Source: Bacteroidota bacterium (lineage in GTDB: Bacteria; Bacteroidota; Bacteroidia; Chitinophagales; Chitinophagaceae). Taken from it: a stretch of 64,000 nucleotides of DNA. Positions 34,123 through 43,532 of the stretch are shown in pieces. The stretch is from the NCBI GenBank assembly GCA_018267915.1, contig JAFDXN010000033.1, positions 310,001 through 374,000 on the forward strand, written 5' to 3'. Position numbers and translations under genes: made by a program. The notes beneath the pieces are model-generated. The model was given only the letters and a program-made list of their open reading frames with translations. It had not been told where the DNA came from and searched no databases. Position 1 is the stretch's first letter. The number at the start of each line of letters is the position of its first letter.

Positions 34123-34859
34123 GCAGTATATTAAAAGTAATACTGGTTGACGACGAAAAGGATAGCCTGACACTGCTGCAACTGCAACTTGAAAAACATT
34201 GCCCGGATGTTGTTGTAGCCGGTGTCTTTACCGATCCCAGAGAGGCAAAGGCCGCCATTGAACTACATAAACCCGACATCGTATTTACGGACATTGAAAT
34301 GCCTACGATGAGCGGATTTCAATTACTGGAACAAACGCAGCATTGCGAGTATGCGGCAATCTTCATTACAGCCTATAACCAGTACGCAATCAGGGCATTT
34401 CGGTTTAATGCACTTGACTACCTTTTGAAGCCGATAGATACCGGCGACCTTTTAAATGCTGTTGCAAAAGCCAGAAAGAAAATGCGGCCCAATGCTAAAC
34501 AAATTGAGACTGTACAAAAACAAATACAGGGTGAACGAATTTCCAAGATCGCTGTATCATCACAAACGGGCATATCTTTCATCAGCTTTAATGATATCAT
34601 ATATATTGAGGCAAGCAATAACTACTCGAAAATATACACGACCGGAGGCACCTATGTCGTTTCCAGAACCCTGAAAGACGTGCAGGATACACTTGAAGAA
34701 AGCCATTTCCTGCGAATACACCGGCAGTACATTGTAAACCTAAACCATGTGGTGCACCTCAATCGTAACGAAGGAATATTAACAATGGGCAACAAGGCAA
34801 TGCTGCCTGTGGCAAGGAATCAAAAGGACCGACTGATAGCCAGATATGAGATGCTTTAG
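34119..34859 (+). CDS. LytTR-type response regulator
   Basis: 246 residues: a receiver domain (acidic pair Asp11-Asp12, phosphorylated Asp58 in FTDIEMP, Lys in LLKPID) and a C-terminal LytTR DNA-binding domain (IIYIEASNNYSKIYT, FLRIHRQYIVNLNHV). It forms a pair with the upstream kinase through an ATGA overlap. Targets cannot be told from the window. Confidence 0.95.
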   Translation: MSSILKVILVDDEKDSLTLLQLQLEKHCPDVVVAGVFTDPREAKAAIELHKPDIVFTDIEMPTMSGFQLLEQTQHCEYAAIFITAYNQYAIRAFRFNALDYLLKPIDTGDLLNAVAKARKKMRPNAKQIETVQKQIQGERISKIAVSSQTGISFISFNDIIYIEASNNYSKIYTTGGTYVVSRTLKDVQDTLEESHFLRIHRQYIVNLNHVVHLNRNEGILTMGNKAMLPVARNQKDRLIARYEML

Positions 34860-34882
34860 CTGCCAGGAAGGAAACCAAAAAA

Positions 34883-34906
34883 GGCGCTGCAAAAATTTGC
34901 AGCGCC
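34883..34906. terminator. Terminator hairpin between convergent genes
   Basis: GGCGCTGCAAA-AA-TTTGCAGCGCC. On the minus strand it is followed by TTTTTTGG, so it serves the T9SS gene at least. Confidence 0.8.
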
Positions 34907-34930
34907 GGGGGCATCGAGAGAGAGTACCCG

Positions 34931-36676
34931 TTATTGAAGCTTGGTCACTTTAAGTGTTTCTTTCGCCTGGCCGGGGATGTTCACATTCAGCAGGTAGGTG
35001 CCTGCTGAGAGGCCTTTGCTGAGGTCGGCAAGGTAAAGGTTGGCATTCATGCCCTTGCCGGTGTACTTGCCTACTGTTACACCAAGGATATCGGTAACCA
35101 CTATCGTCATGTCGCTTTGCTGGTTAACTGTGTACATATTGAGCGCGAAGGTCGAGTTTGTCGGGTTTGGATATACGCTGATGCCACTGCGGGAGAGGTG
35201 ATGCGTCTTGTTGTAATCAGCGATCTTATCTGCATCATTGCAGGTAAAAGTCTCGTTGTTAGAGTTGGCAGCCGGCTTCCATGAGTTGACGCACTGCGCA
35301 GGATATTTGTTCTCGAGCTGGAAGTTGCCAAAGGGATCCCGCTCAGGGAAAACCGTATACATGTATTGCAGACCATCGTCCTGCTTGCTGAGTGAAAGCA
35401 CCGGCGTTGGCGAAGCCCATGTAGGATTATTGGCCACAGTGAGGTAGTCGGGTGCCGAAATAAGCGCTGTACCGTTAATGTTCATATTCATGCCTATGTA
35501 GCCTGCCTGCGCGCCGGTCATCGGGTCCATAGTGTTGGTGTACCATGCTACTACAATACCGTCGTTAGGACAGCTTATGCGATTGTAGAATGGGAAAGGA
35601 TACAAGTTTGTGTTCATATTGATGGGCTTATTGCCCAGGCTGCCATTGGTAACGTTGACCGTAGTGGCAAATGGGCTTGTGTTCAGGTCCATCAGGCGCA
35701 CATAGATATTGTTGGGGTCGATGGTGTAGGTATATGCCCAGTTGTCGACACCATAGTGGCCGGGGCCATCGATGTTCATATAAGGGCACTGCTTGATGGC
35801 GGGAGGAGCTGCCGCAGCAGGCTGTGCATCTGCCGGCGGGTTAACGGGCTGGCAGACGCCAACGAGGTTCACATCATTAACGGTAGGTGTGATGGTAAAG
35901 CCCGGTGTGCCCATTGCGGTCCAGAAGTCGAACATCGACTCGGTAATATTACCGGTTGTGGGGTTGTAGTATACTGTCTGCAACATGAGGCCGGTGCTGG
36001 TGTGTACGAAAGCCAGGTCAGGACCTGTTTCACCGGATGTGCCTGTGAGGGTAAGGATGTTGCTGAAATTGATACCGGGTCCGCTGTTAAGGCCGCAAAC
36101 TACATTGATACCGCCTACATCCTGCCAGGCAATACCTACAGCATAGGGAGGTATGTGGCAGTCCATGCTGATACGGGTGTAGCTGGTCATGGTCGACAGC
36201 ACCTTAGTGTAAAGGAAAGCAGGCGTGCCGGAGGCAAGGCTGTAGACGTCGAGCATATGACCAACGCCGTTGCGATAGTAGGCAACGAGTATCTCTGGAT
36301 CGCCGGCAACGTCGAGCCAGCCCACCTCGAGGTCGCGGACCTTTTTATAGGGGATAACGCCCTGGGCAAAGATAACCGAGGGATTACCCGGCTGTAAAAG
36401 CCGCCAGGAGACGCCTTCGGGCTGGGCAAGGCTGCTGTGGTCCCAGCCTGCCAGCACCAGGTCGCAGGGGCCGTAGGGGTTTACGTTGACCATTGTATTT
36501 GAGTAGGCCGAGGTATGATCGGTAAGGCCAATAGAGGGGCTTGCGGGATAGGTATCTTCATAGGCGACAGGAGGGTTAAAGGTTTGCGCAGATACTGTAA
36601 AGGAAAACAGGCAAGTGGCTGCCAAAGCGAACCCGCTTGCACGAAGCATGAGCTTCCTCAAGAGCTGTTTTTTCAT
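34931..36676 (-). CDS. Secreted protein with T9SS sorting tail
   Basis: 581 residues from MKKQLLRKLML, which opens a signal peptide ending FTVSAQ; the frame continues upstream through a repeat unit to 36856, but that part is not gene-like. The body has FG-GAP/propeller-like repeats (VLAGWDHSS, LEVGWLDVAGDPEILVAYY, ISCPNDGIVVAWYTN). The C-terminus is a type A T9SS tail (VYPNPTNSTFALNMY ... LKVTKLQ). Function beyond export is unknown. Confidence 0.82.
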   Translation of the reverse strand: MKKQLLRKLMLRASGFALAATCLFSFTVSAQTFNPPVAYEDTYPASPSIGLTDHTSAYSNTMVNVNPYGPCDLVLAGWDHSSLAQPEGVSWRLLQPGNPSVIFAQGVIPYKKVRDLEVGWLDVAGDPEILVAYYRNGVGHMLDVYSLASGTPAFLYTKVLSTMTSYTRISMDCHIPPYAVGIAWQDVGGINVVCGLNSGPGINFSNILTLTGTSGETGPDLAFVHTSTGLMLQTVYYNPTTGNITESMFDFWTAMGTPGFTITPTVNDVNLVGVCQPVNPPADAQPAAAAPPAIKQCPYMNIDGPGHYGVDNWAYTYTIDPNNIYVRLMDLNTSPFATTVNVTNGSLGNKPINMNTNLYPFPFYNRISCPNDGIVVAWYTNTMDPMTGAQAGYIGMNMNINGTALISAPDYLTVANNPTWASPTPVLSLSKQDDGLQYMYTVFPERDPFGNFQLENKYPAQCVNSWKPAANSNNETFTCNDADKIADYNKTHHLSRSGISVYPNPTNSTFALNMYTVNQQSDMTIVVTDILGVTVGKYTGKGMNANLYLADLSKGLSAGTYLLNVNIPGQAKETLKVTKLQ

Positions 36677-36806
36677 AGCTTGATGTTTTAAATGTGAAGA
36701 AAGCATCAAAGCTACAACTGTAACAAAGGCGTTGTCAAGCGTGAAAACACCCAATTTTCGCCGGGTTTTGTTAAGCGTTGTTAGAACAATGTTAAAACGG
36801 AAGTAA

Positions 36807-36892
36807 ATCACCCCGGCCGTTCCTTTTATTTGAAATGCATCTGTTTGAACGACCACCCCTCTTTGAAAATAAAGAGGGGAGCTTTGTGTTGG
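36807..36892 (+). repeat. Solitary double-hairpin unit
   Basis: It starts ATCACCCCGG, has hairpin 1 of another sequence (GGCCGTTC...GAACGACC, one mismatch) and hairpin 2 CCCCTCTTT-GAAAAT-AAAGAGGGG followed by GAGCTTTGTGTTGGG. Same family as the arrays at 29.6-31.1 kb, with hairpin 2's loop cut to 6 nt. Confidence 0.88.
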
Positions 36893-36925
36893 GAAAGACA
36901 GGCTATTTATCTATTTTACTGAAAC

Positions 36926-38281
36926 ATGCCCGCAGATACTACTAACAAAATAAAACCACAGCTCAAGACCTTCGACCTTACGATGGTGGTGGCAGGCCTG
37001 GTTATCGGCATGGGTATCTTCAGAGCACCGGCCGAGGTGGCGCAGAAAGCGGTTACGCCTATGATATTTTTCCTGGCATGGGCCACGGGTGCGCTGGTTA
37101 GCTTTATAGGTGGCATCACGTTTGCAGAGATAGGCTCACGCTACCCGGCAGCGGGTGGTTTTTATAAAATATTATCGCACTGCTACCATCCCTGCTTTGC
37201 CTTCATGGTGAACTGGGTGGTGATACTGAGCAATGCAGGCGCAATGGCCGCAGTGGCGATCATGGGAGCCGAATACATAGCACCTGTCCTGCTACCTCAT
37301 ATGCAGCAACAAACTGCCATAACAGGTATAACGGTGGCATCGATAGCAGTGCTGTACCTGCTGAACATGCGTGGCTACAAAACGAGCTCCAAATTGCTCA
37401 ACGGCCTGATGTTCGTGAAGCTGGGCATGCTGACGCTGCTGATAGCCGCGGTATTCATCGTAAAGGGGCCTGTAAATGAGCATGTGGTGCATGAACAGAG
37501 CGCAGGCGATATGTTCAGTGCCTTCCTGATGTGCTTTATTCCCGTATTCTTTACCTATGGCGGCTACCAGCAGACGATGAACTTCGGCAAGGATGTGGCT
37601 GATGCGAGAAAAACCATGCCGAGGGCGATATTCTACGGCATCACCATTATACTGCTTGTGTACCTGAGTGTGAACTATAGTTTTTACAAGGTGTTGGGCT
37701 TCGGTGGACTAGCAAAGTCGAGCACGATAGCTGCGGATATAACCGGGATGATGATGGGGCCTGTAGCTTATAAATTTGTTGCTGTAACTATGTTTCTTTC
37801 GGTGATGGCCTATGTGAACGTGGGGCTGATGAGCAACCCGAGGGTGTACTTCGCGATGGTGGAGGACAAGGTACTCCCCCCGATATTCAAGCGGATCAAC
37901 AGCAAGACCCAGGTGCAGGAATTCGCGCTCACGGTGTTCTGCGCGTTCATATTCGTCACACTCTTCTTTCTTTCCTCCTTCCAGAAGATATTGGAGCATG
38001 TGATGTTCTTCGACAGCATCGGCTTTATGACCGCGGCGGCATCCATATTCATATTGCGCGCGAAAAAAGAGGGAGAGGGCAATGACGTGTATAAAATATG
38101 GGGCTACCCTATCCTACCTGTTATCTTTATACTCGTGTACCTGGGCGTGAATATCAGCGTGTTTTACGCCAACCCAACAGCAGCAATTAGCGGGTTCGTG
38201 CTTTTCGTAGCGGGTGCGCCGCTTTATTATTTGGCTAAATTTGCTGTGGCCAGGACAAAGCCTGAAGCAGAACCCATATGA
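36926..38281 (+). CDS. APC-family amino acid permease
   Basis: 451 residues with about twelve hydrophobic segments. The first helix has the substrate-loop pattern MVVAGLVIGMGIFRAPAEVA, followed by WATGALVSFIGGITFAEIGSRYPAAGG, both typical of the amino acid-polyamine-organocation superfamily. Substrate not predictable. It overlaps the PLP enzyme gene by 4 bp, so the pair probably works on the same amino acid or derivative. Confidence 0.92.
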   Translation: MPADTTNKIKPQLKTFDLTMVVAGLVIGMGIFRAPAEVAQKAVTPMIFFLAWATGALVSFIGGITFAEIGSRYPAAGGFYKILSHCYHPCFAFMVNWVVILSNAGAMAAVAIMGAEYIAPVLLPHMQQQTAITGITVASIAVLYLLNMRGYKTSSKLLNGLMFVKLGMLTLLIAAVFIVKGPVNEHVVHEQSAGDMFSAFLMCFIPVFFTYGGYQQTMNFGKDVADARKTMPRAIFYGITIILLVYLSVNYSFYKVLGFGGLAKSSTIAADITGMMMGPVAYKFVAVTMFLSVMAYVNVGLMSNPRVYFAMVEDKVLPPIFKRINSKTQVQEFALTVFCAFIFVTLFFLSSFQKILEHVMFFDSIGFMTAAASIFILRAKKEGEGNDVYKIWGYPILPVIFILVYLGVNISVFYANPTAAISGFVLFVAGAPLYYLAKFAVARTKPEAEPI

Positions 38282-39453
38282 CAGACCGCGCACAGCTTAA
38301 ATCGCAATTCCTTATCGATCCCAACATCACTTATCTCAACTTCGGCTCATTCGGCGCGTGCCCGAAACCGGTGTTTGAAGACTACCAGCTATGGCAACTG
38401 CTGCTGGAGCGCGAGGCGGTGCAATTCATTGCCTTTGACAGTGCAGGGAGACTCAAGGCGTCGAGAGAAGCATTGGCCGCTTATATCAACTGCGATGCGG
38501 ACGACCTGGTGTATGTGGTAAATCCATCGTATGCTATCAACATTGTAGCAAAGAACCTCGACCTAAAGGCCGGAGATGAAATACTGAGCACAGACCTTGA
38601 ATATGGGGCGCTGGACAGGACATGGAACTATTATTGCAGGAAGGCTGGAGCCAAATATGTGCGTCAAAGAATAGAACTGCCTGTGCTGTCGAAAGAGGCG
38701 ATCATTGAACAATTCTGGAAAGGATATAATGAAAAGACAAAAGCGATCTTCATATCGCAGATCACAAGCGCCACTGCGTTGATACTGCCGGTGAAGGAAA
38801 TATGCGAGATGGCTAAGGAGCGCGGCCTATTGACCATAGTAGATGGCGCGCATGTGCCGGGGCATGTGCCGCTGGACATGGCCACCATACAGGCTGATGT
38901 GTACACAGGCGCCTGCCATAAATGGATGATGACAGCAAAAGGTTGCTCGTTCTTGTATGTAAAGCCGGAATATCAAAAAATGATGGACCCGCTGGTAGTG
39001 AGCTGGGGGTATGAGGCAGCTATGCCATCGCACTCACAGTTCCTCGACTATCACCAGATGCAGGGCACAAGGGATTTCTCTGCTTTCCTGACAGTGCCAA
39101 AAGCAATCGAGTTCATGCGCGAAAATAACTGGTGGGATGTGGCTGCAGACTGCAGCCAGATGGTGCGGGACAACTATGTAAGATTCTGCGACTTGCTGGG
39201 ATCGCAACCATTATGCCCGGTGACGGATGAGTTCCTGGGGCAAATGTGCAGCATACCGATAAAAACAGGAACGCCCGAAAAATTACAAAGACACCTGTTT
39301 GAATATTACAAAATAGAAGTTCCGGTAACAAGGCAGGATGAAAAGATATTCCTGAGGTATTCTATCAACGGCTTCAATATACAAGAAGACCTGGACCGGC
39401 TTTATGACGCGATGAAAGAGATCCGCAACGAAAACGAGCTCATGGAACAGTAG
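38278..39453 (+). CDS. Class V aminotransferase-fold PLP enzyme (isopenicillin N epimerase-like)
   Basis: 391 residues of the CefD/NifS-like fold type I family. It begins with the LNFGSFGACPKPV signature, has VDGAHVPGH (Asp189 contacting the PLP pyridine) and the Schiff-base lysine Lys215 in TGACHKWMM. Epimerase, aminotransferase and lyase activities all occur in this group, so the reaction is open. Coupled to the upstream permease by ATGA. Confidence 0.87.
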   Translation: MTDRAQLKSQFLIDPNITYLNFGSFGACPKPVFEDYQLWQLLLEREAVQFIAFDSAGRLKASREALAAYINCDADDLVYVVNPSYAINIVAKNLDLKAGDEILSTDLEYGALDRTWNYYCRKAGAKYVRQRIELPVLSKEAIIEQFWKGYNEKTKAIFISQITSATALILPVKEICEMAKERGLLTIVDGAHVPGHVPLDMATIQADVYTGACHKWMMTAKGCSFLYVKPEYQKMMDPLVVSWGYEAAMPSHSQFLDYHQMQGTRDFSAFLTVPKAIEFMRENNWWDVAADCSQMVRDNYVRFCDLLGSQPLCPVTDEFLGQMCSIPIKTGTPEKLQRHLFEYYKIEVPVTRQDEKIFLRYSINGFNIQEDLDRLYDAMKEIRNENELMEQ

Positions 39454-39496
39454 AAAACAATAACCAGTTCTATTATATTTACTATTAACTCGTAGT

Positions 39497-39937
39497 ATGG
39501 AACCAATAAAAGATTACGAACCTATTTTTCCGGACCGACCCGTGGTTTATGGAACATTCTGGGAGCGCTTTGCCGCGTCGTTCATAGACGGTATTATCAT
39601 CGGTATCCCTCTAGCCGTAATTAAATACTTTACACAACATCATTTTTGGGGCCGAAATTCTGCAGAAACAAATTTGCTGAACCTGGTGGTGAACTGGCTA
39701 TATTCAGCGTTGATGGAATCAGGAGAAGGGCAGGCAACGCTTGGTAAGCGTGCAATGGGCCTTAAGGTCACCGACATGGCAGGCGGCCGTATCAGTTTCG
39801 GGAAAGCTACCGGACGATATTTCGGCAAATTCGTTTCAGCTATTATTCTCCTGATAGGATACCTGATGATGCTCTGGGACGATAAGAAGCAAACGTTGCA
39901 TGATAAAATGGCCGGCACCCTGGTAGTGAAAGCTTAA
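39497..39937 (+). CDS. RDD-family membrane protein
   Basis: 146 residues. The N-terminal FWERFAASFIDGII segment matches the RDD motif (Arg-Asp pattern at the first helix), then a loop, GQATLGKRAMGLKVTD and a final WDDKKQTLHDKMAGT, all standard for RDD proteins. Two to three membrane helices. Proposed transport roles are not settled for the family. Confidence 0.9.
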   Translation: MEPIKDYEPIFPDRPVVYGTFWERFAASFIDGIIIGIPLAVIKYFTQHHFWGRNSAETNLLNLVVNWLYSALMESGEGQATLGKRAMGLKVTDMAGGRISFGKATGRYFGKFVSAIILLIGYLMMLWDDKKQTLHDKMAGTLVVKA

Positions 39938-39950
39938 ATAACAATTGAGG

Positions 39951-40916
39951 ATGAAAAACCGGATATTTCTTACCCTCTTGCTATTCGTTGTACATAGTTA
40001 TACGATATGCTACGGTGACGGCGTTGACTTCGTTCGTACCGGTATCTATATAACCAGCATACACAACATAGACTTCAAGCAGAAGGAGTATGCTATAAGC
40101 CTATGGCTATGGTTAAGGTACCACAAAAAAGATTTTGACTTTCAGCAAAACCTTGAAATACCACAAGCCAAAAGCGTAACGAAATCGTTCGCTACAATGG
40201 ATAGTTCGGGTGGCGATTACTACCTGCTAATGAAGCTGGACTGTGTAATGAAAGACTCCTGGAAGATCAACAACTTTCCTTTCGACCATCAAAAGCTCCG
40301 TTTCTCGATCGAGAACTCGCAGTTCGATTCTAAATCGCTGGTGTTTATTCCCGACCGATCGGGCCAAAGCTATGATGCCAGGTATACGTTAAGGGGCTGG
40401 AAGATTGATACTATGCGTATATCGACGGGTATCCATGCCTACGAAACTACGTTTGGTGACGTGAATGCGAAAACGCCGCATAGTGAATACAGCACGTTCA
40501 AAGCCAACCTGGAAATAGAGCGCGATGCCATGGGCCTGTTCTGGAAGATGTTCCTGGGTATGTATATATCATTCATGATAGCTTATATGTGCTTCTACAT
40601 ACATGCTGACAATATAGACTCGCGCTTCGGGCTGAGCGTGGGAGCGTTGTTCGCAGTAGTGGGCAACAAGTACATAATAGACTCATCGCTGCCGGAATCG
40701 AGCAGTTTTACGTTGGTAGACGCACTGCACGGGCTCACGCTGGCCTTTATCCTTGCCATCATGATCTGCAATGCCATCTCACTCGGTATTGTAAAAAAAG
40801 ACCAGCATCAAAAGGCCAGCAAATTTGATTTTATCACCGCCCAGATATTGCTGCTTTCTTATATTGGGCTGAACCTCTATTTTATCATGAATGCGTTGCA
40901 CACTTCGGCGCAGTGA
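39951..40916 (+). CDS. Prokaryotic pentameric ligand-gated ion channel homologue
   Basis: 321 residues from MKNRIFLTLL; the frame's TTG at 39945 is less likely. A signal peptide is followed by a beta-sandwich with the Cys-loop family signature NFPFDHQKLRF (FPFD at 109-112, without the flanking cysteines, as in bacterial GLIC/ELIC). Four membrane helices follow: about 195-217, 224-243 with SSLPESSSFT after it, 253-277 and 293-315. This matches the pLGIC layout exactly. The ligand is unknown. It follows the RDD gene by 13 bp. Confidence 0.82.
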   Translation: MKNRIFLTLLLFVVHSYTICYGDGVDFVRTGIYITSIHNIDFKQKEYAISLWLWLRYHKKDFDFQQNLEIPQAKSVTKSFATMDSSGGDYYLLMKLDCVMKDSWKINNFPFDHQKLRFSIENSQFDSKSLVFIPDRSGQSYDARYTLRGWKIDTMRISTGIHAYETTFGDVNAKTPHSEYSTFKANLEIERDAMGLFWKMFLGMYISFMIAYMCFYIHADNIDSRFGLSVGALFAVVGNKYIIDSSLPESSSFTLVDALHGLTLAFILAIMICNAISLGIVKKDQHQKASKFDFITAQILLLSYIGLNLYFIMNALHTSAQ

Positions 40917-41096
40917 GGTAAAATATAGCAACTACCTTACTGTGTAAGCAGCTGTAAACAATTCCATTTTAACCGAAACTATTCCCAGTTCGTCGCATAT
41001 CACATTGTTATACGTATGGATAGATTTAGTTTTTCTGCTAAATGCGTTGCACCCGCATATATGAAAAAGCTATTTCTAACACAAACGAACAAATCA

Positions 41097-42484
41097 TGAA
41101 GAAAAGGAATGTTACATTTTTTTTGGCGTTGGGTATTAGTTACCTGGCGTTTGTAAGTTACAAAACCGGGCCCGCCAACAACGGCTATGACTGCACAGGG
41201 GCTGAAACCGGGCTCGGCAACCCTACCGGATGTGCGGGCGCCGGCTGTCACGGCAACACAGCGACAACCGGTATCACGCTGGCAGTAGAAGTTGACACCG
41301 TAGGCGGCACGCCGGTAACCCAATATAAACCGGGGGTCACTTATACCATCAAGATAAGCGGTACCAATACTACTGCTAACATACTGCCGAAATATGGCTT
41401 CCAGGCAGCAGTGATAAAAGGGTCGGCGGCGGTCCAGACACCAGTTAACGCCGGCACACTGCAACAAGCTGGCTTACCAGCAGGCGTGGCTTACAGGTCG
41501 GCCAGCCCCGGTAACTATGTTTGCAATATTGTTGAGCACAGCTCACCGCTTAATCCCACCACCGGTACCGGCGGCAATGGCACTACATATGTTCAATCGT
41601 TTACCTGGACAGCCCCCGCTGCCGGTACAGGTACAGTGTCGGTATGGGCCGTGCTGAACGCCGTAAACAATGACCTTACTAACAGCTCGGCCGACAAATG
41701 GAACACCAATCACATTTCGCTGACAGAGATGGTGGCCCCAGCTGCACCGCCGGTAGCATTATTCTCCGTTAGTCCTAATGACACTATATGTGCCGGAACA
41801 CCATTGTCGTTTACCGACCAGAGTTACAATACTCCTACAAGCTGGTCGTGGACATTTACTGGCGCTAACACACCAACTTCCACATCGCAAAACCCGACCA
41901 ACATAATATATAATGTGGCGGGCACATACACGGTTAAGCTAACTGCAACCAATGGTTCTGGAAGTGATACTGAAACGCATGTGATAAAGGTGAACGCATT
42001 GCCGAGCACCACAGTGACCGTAGCCGGCGCTAACCTAAGCGTGCCCAATACATTTGCGTCGTATCAATGGTACAGGAACGCGGCCTTGATAAATGGTGCA
42101 ACAAATAATACTTATACAGCTGCATCGAACGGACTATACTTTGTGAAGGTGACCAATGCGAGCGGATGTGTCAACAATTCCGATACAGCGAATATCACCA
42201 CCCTTGCGGTGGGCAACATAGCCAATAGCAAAGATATTAGCCTGTATCCTAACCCTAACGAGGGCATCTTTACATTGCGTGGCATGACCGGTATGAATGA
42301 AAATACCGCCACGATAGAAATTAGCGATGTGACAGGCCGGATAATCAAAACTGAAAAGCTGAAACTGGACAATGGCGCGTTTGAACAGTTAGTGAAACTA
42401 GACAATAGCCTCGCGAAGGCATTTTACATCGTCAAATTCGCTACGGCCAGCCAGCGATATGTAATACCTTTTGAAAAGAAATAG
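41097..42484 (+). CDS. Choice-of-anchor/Reeler-like secreted protein with PKD domain and T9SS tail
   Basis: 462 residues from MKKRNVTFFLALG (signal peptide). Just after it comes GNPTGCAGAGCHGNT with a CX4CH motif (Cys46, Cys51, His52), like the cytochrome-like start of choice-of-anchor V proteins. A Reeler-like beta domain (about 55-215), a PKD domain (VALFSVSPNDTICAGTP ... GSDTETHVIKV), an Ig-like segment (YQWYRNAALING) and a T9SS tail (LYPNPNEGIFTLRG) follow. Probably surface-exposed; no activity assigned. Confidence 0.82.
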
Positions 42485-42510
42485 TTTTTCATAACCGGTT
42501 AGTAAATGAA

Positions 42511-42532
42511 AAAAGGGGCTTATGCCCCTTTT
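42511..42532 (+). terminator. Intrinsic terminator
   Basis: AAAAGGGGC-TTAT-GCCCCTTTT followed by CATTT, just past the T9SS protein stop. Confidence 0.85.
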
Positions 42533-42624
42533 CATTTCATGCCACAAAAATGCCGCGGCTGATCTGGTATTTCTGGATTTATTAACTATATTGTGTATTC
42601 TTTCTTACACAAACTGACACGATT

Positions 42625-42837
42625 ATGAAAAGAATTGTACTGGCGGGGATGGCCCTATTGATTGCTGTTACGGCGCTAAGTTCCTGCTCAAAAAGGCAGT
42701 ACATCTGTACCTGCACTACAGACTTGCAGACAACCGAACACTATTCGGGGATATACAGAAGCAAGGGTGATGCAAAGAATTGGTGCAAGGATTATGAAAA
42801 CACTACGACCGGTACAACCTGTGCGATAACGAATTAA
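42625..42837 (+). CDS. Small lipoprotein
   Basis: 70 residues: MKRIVLAGMALLIAVTALSSC with lipobox (LSSC), then CSKRQYICTCTTD, GDAKNWCKDYE and C-terminal CAIT, giving several Cys in about 48 mature residues. Similar tiny cysteine-containing lipoproteins are common in Bacteroidota and uncharacterised. Terminators lie on both sides, so it is transcribed alone. Confidence 0.8.
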   Translation: MKRIVLAGMALLIAVTALSSCSKRQYICTCTTDLQTTEHYSGIYRSKGDAKNWCKDYENTTTGTTCAITN

Positions 42838-42861
42838 TCAAACATTCGAATACGAAAAGAG

Positions 42862-42888
42862 AATCCGGCCCCACAGCCGGATTTTTTT
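42862..42888 (+). terminator. Intrinsic terminator
   Basis: AATCCGGC-N6-GCCGGATT followed by seven T residues. Confidence 0.9.
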
Positions 42889-42919
42889 GTTGCTGCCTCA
42901 TTATAAATCTCAACGGCAG

Positions 42920-43483
42920 TTAGACCTTTTGTACATCAAGACGATGGTAGTCGACTGCTGTAAGCAAGTATGACGGATGCGGCAGTCCCGTCGGTGGGTA
43001 AAATTCATCATGTGTATACCTGAAGTGCAGCTTCTCAAGCAGCGCCTTTGAGGCAACATTCTGAGGATGATGGCCGGCAAATAGCGCAACCGGAGCGTAG
43101 GTCTCAAAGACATATTTAACGACTGCCTGCGCGGCTTCGGTAGCGAATCCCCGGGCCCAGTATTGACTGCATAGGTGAAAGCCGAGTTCGTATATCTTCT
43201 CGCCAGGCGAGTATGGATGGAGCCCACAGCAACCGATGAGTTCACCTGTAGCCAGGAGAAAAACGGGCCAGTACTGCATATTGTAACGCTCCTGCAATGC
43301 GATCTCTTTGAACAAACGTTGCTGTGCCTGCAATGCTGTAAACGGACCTCCTATGAATTTGGTTACCAGGTCGTCGCACCATAATGCCACGGCAAGCGCC
43401 ATGTCGTCTTCGCTCCATAAACGGAAGCCTAAACGGGCGCTTTGTAAAAAATACGCTGAAGAAGAAACATCGTTTCCAGGCAT
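42920..43483 (-). CDS. GNAT acetyltransferase, RimJ/RimL type
   Basis: 187 residues with the Acetyltransf_3 layout: SARLGFRLWSEDDMALAVAL start, GGPFT, the LIGCCGLHPY and YELGFHLCSQYWARGFATEA block (acetyl-CoA site), and ASKALLEKLHFRY. Typical of ribosomal-protein or small-molecule N-acetyltransferases; the acceptor is not predictable. Confidence 0.9.
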   Translation of the reverse strand: MPGNDVSSSAYFLQSARLGFRLWSEDDMALAVALWCDDLVTKFIGGPFTALQAQQRLFKEIALQERYNMQYWPVFLLATGELIGCCGLHPYSPGEKIYELGFHLCSQYWARGFATEAAQAVVKYVFETYAPVALFAGHHPQNVASKALLEKLHFRYTHDEFYPPTGLPHPSYLLTAVDYHRLDVQKV

Positions 43484-43532
43484 AAGGCAATACTAATTTA
43501 ATACAAGTTTGCCTTAGCTGTATGGCCTATCC

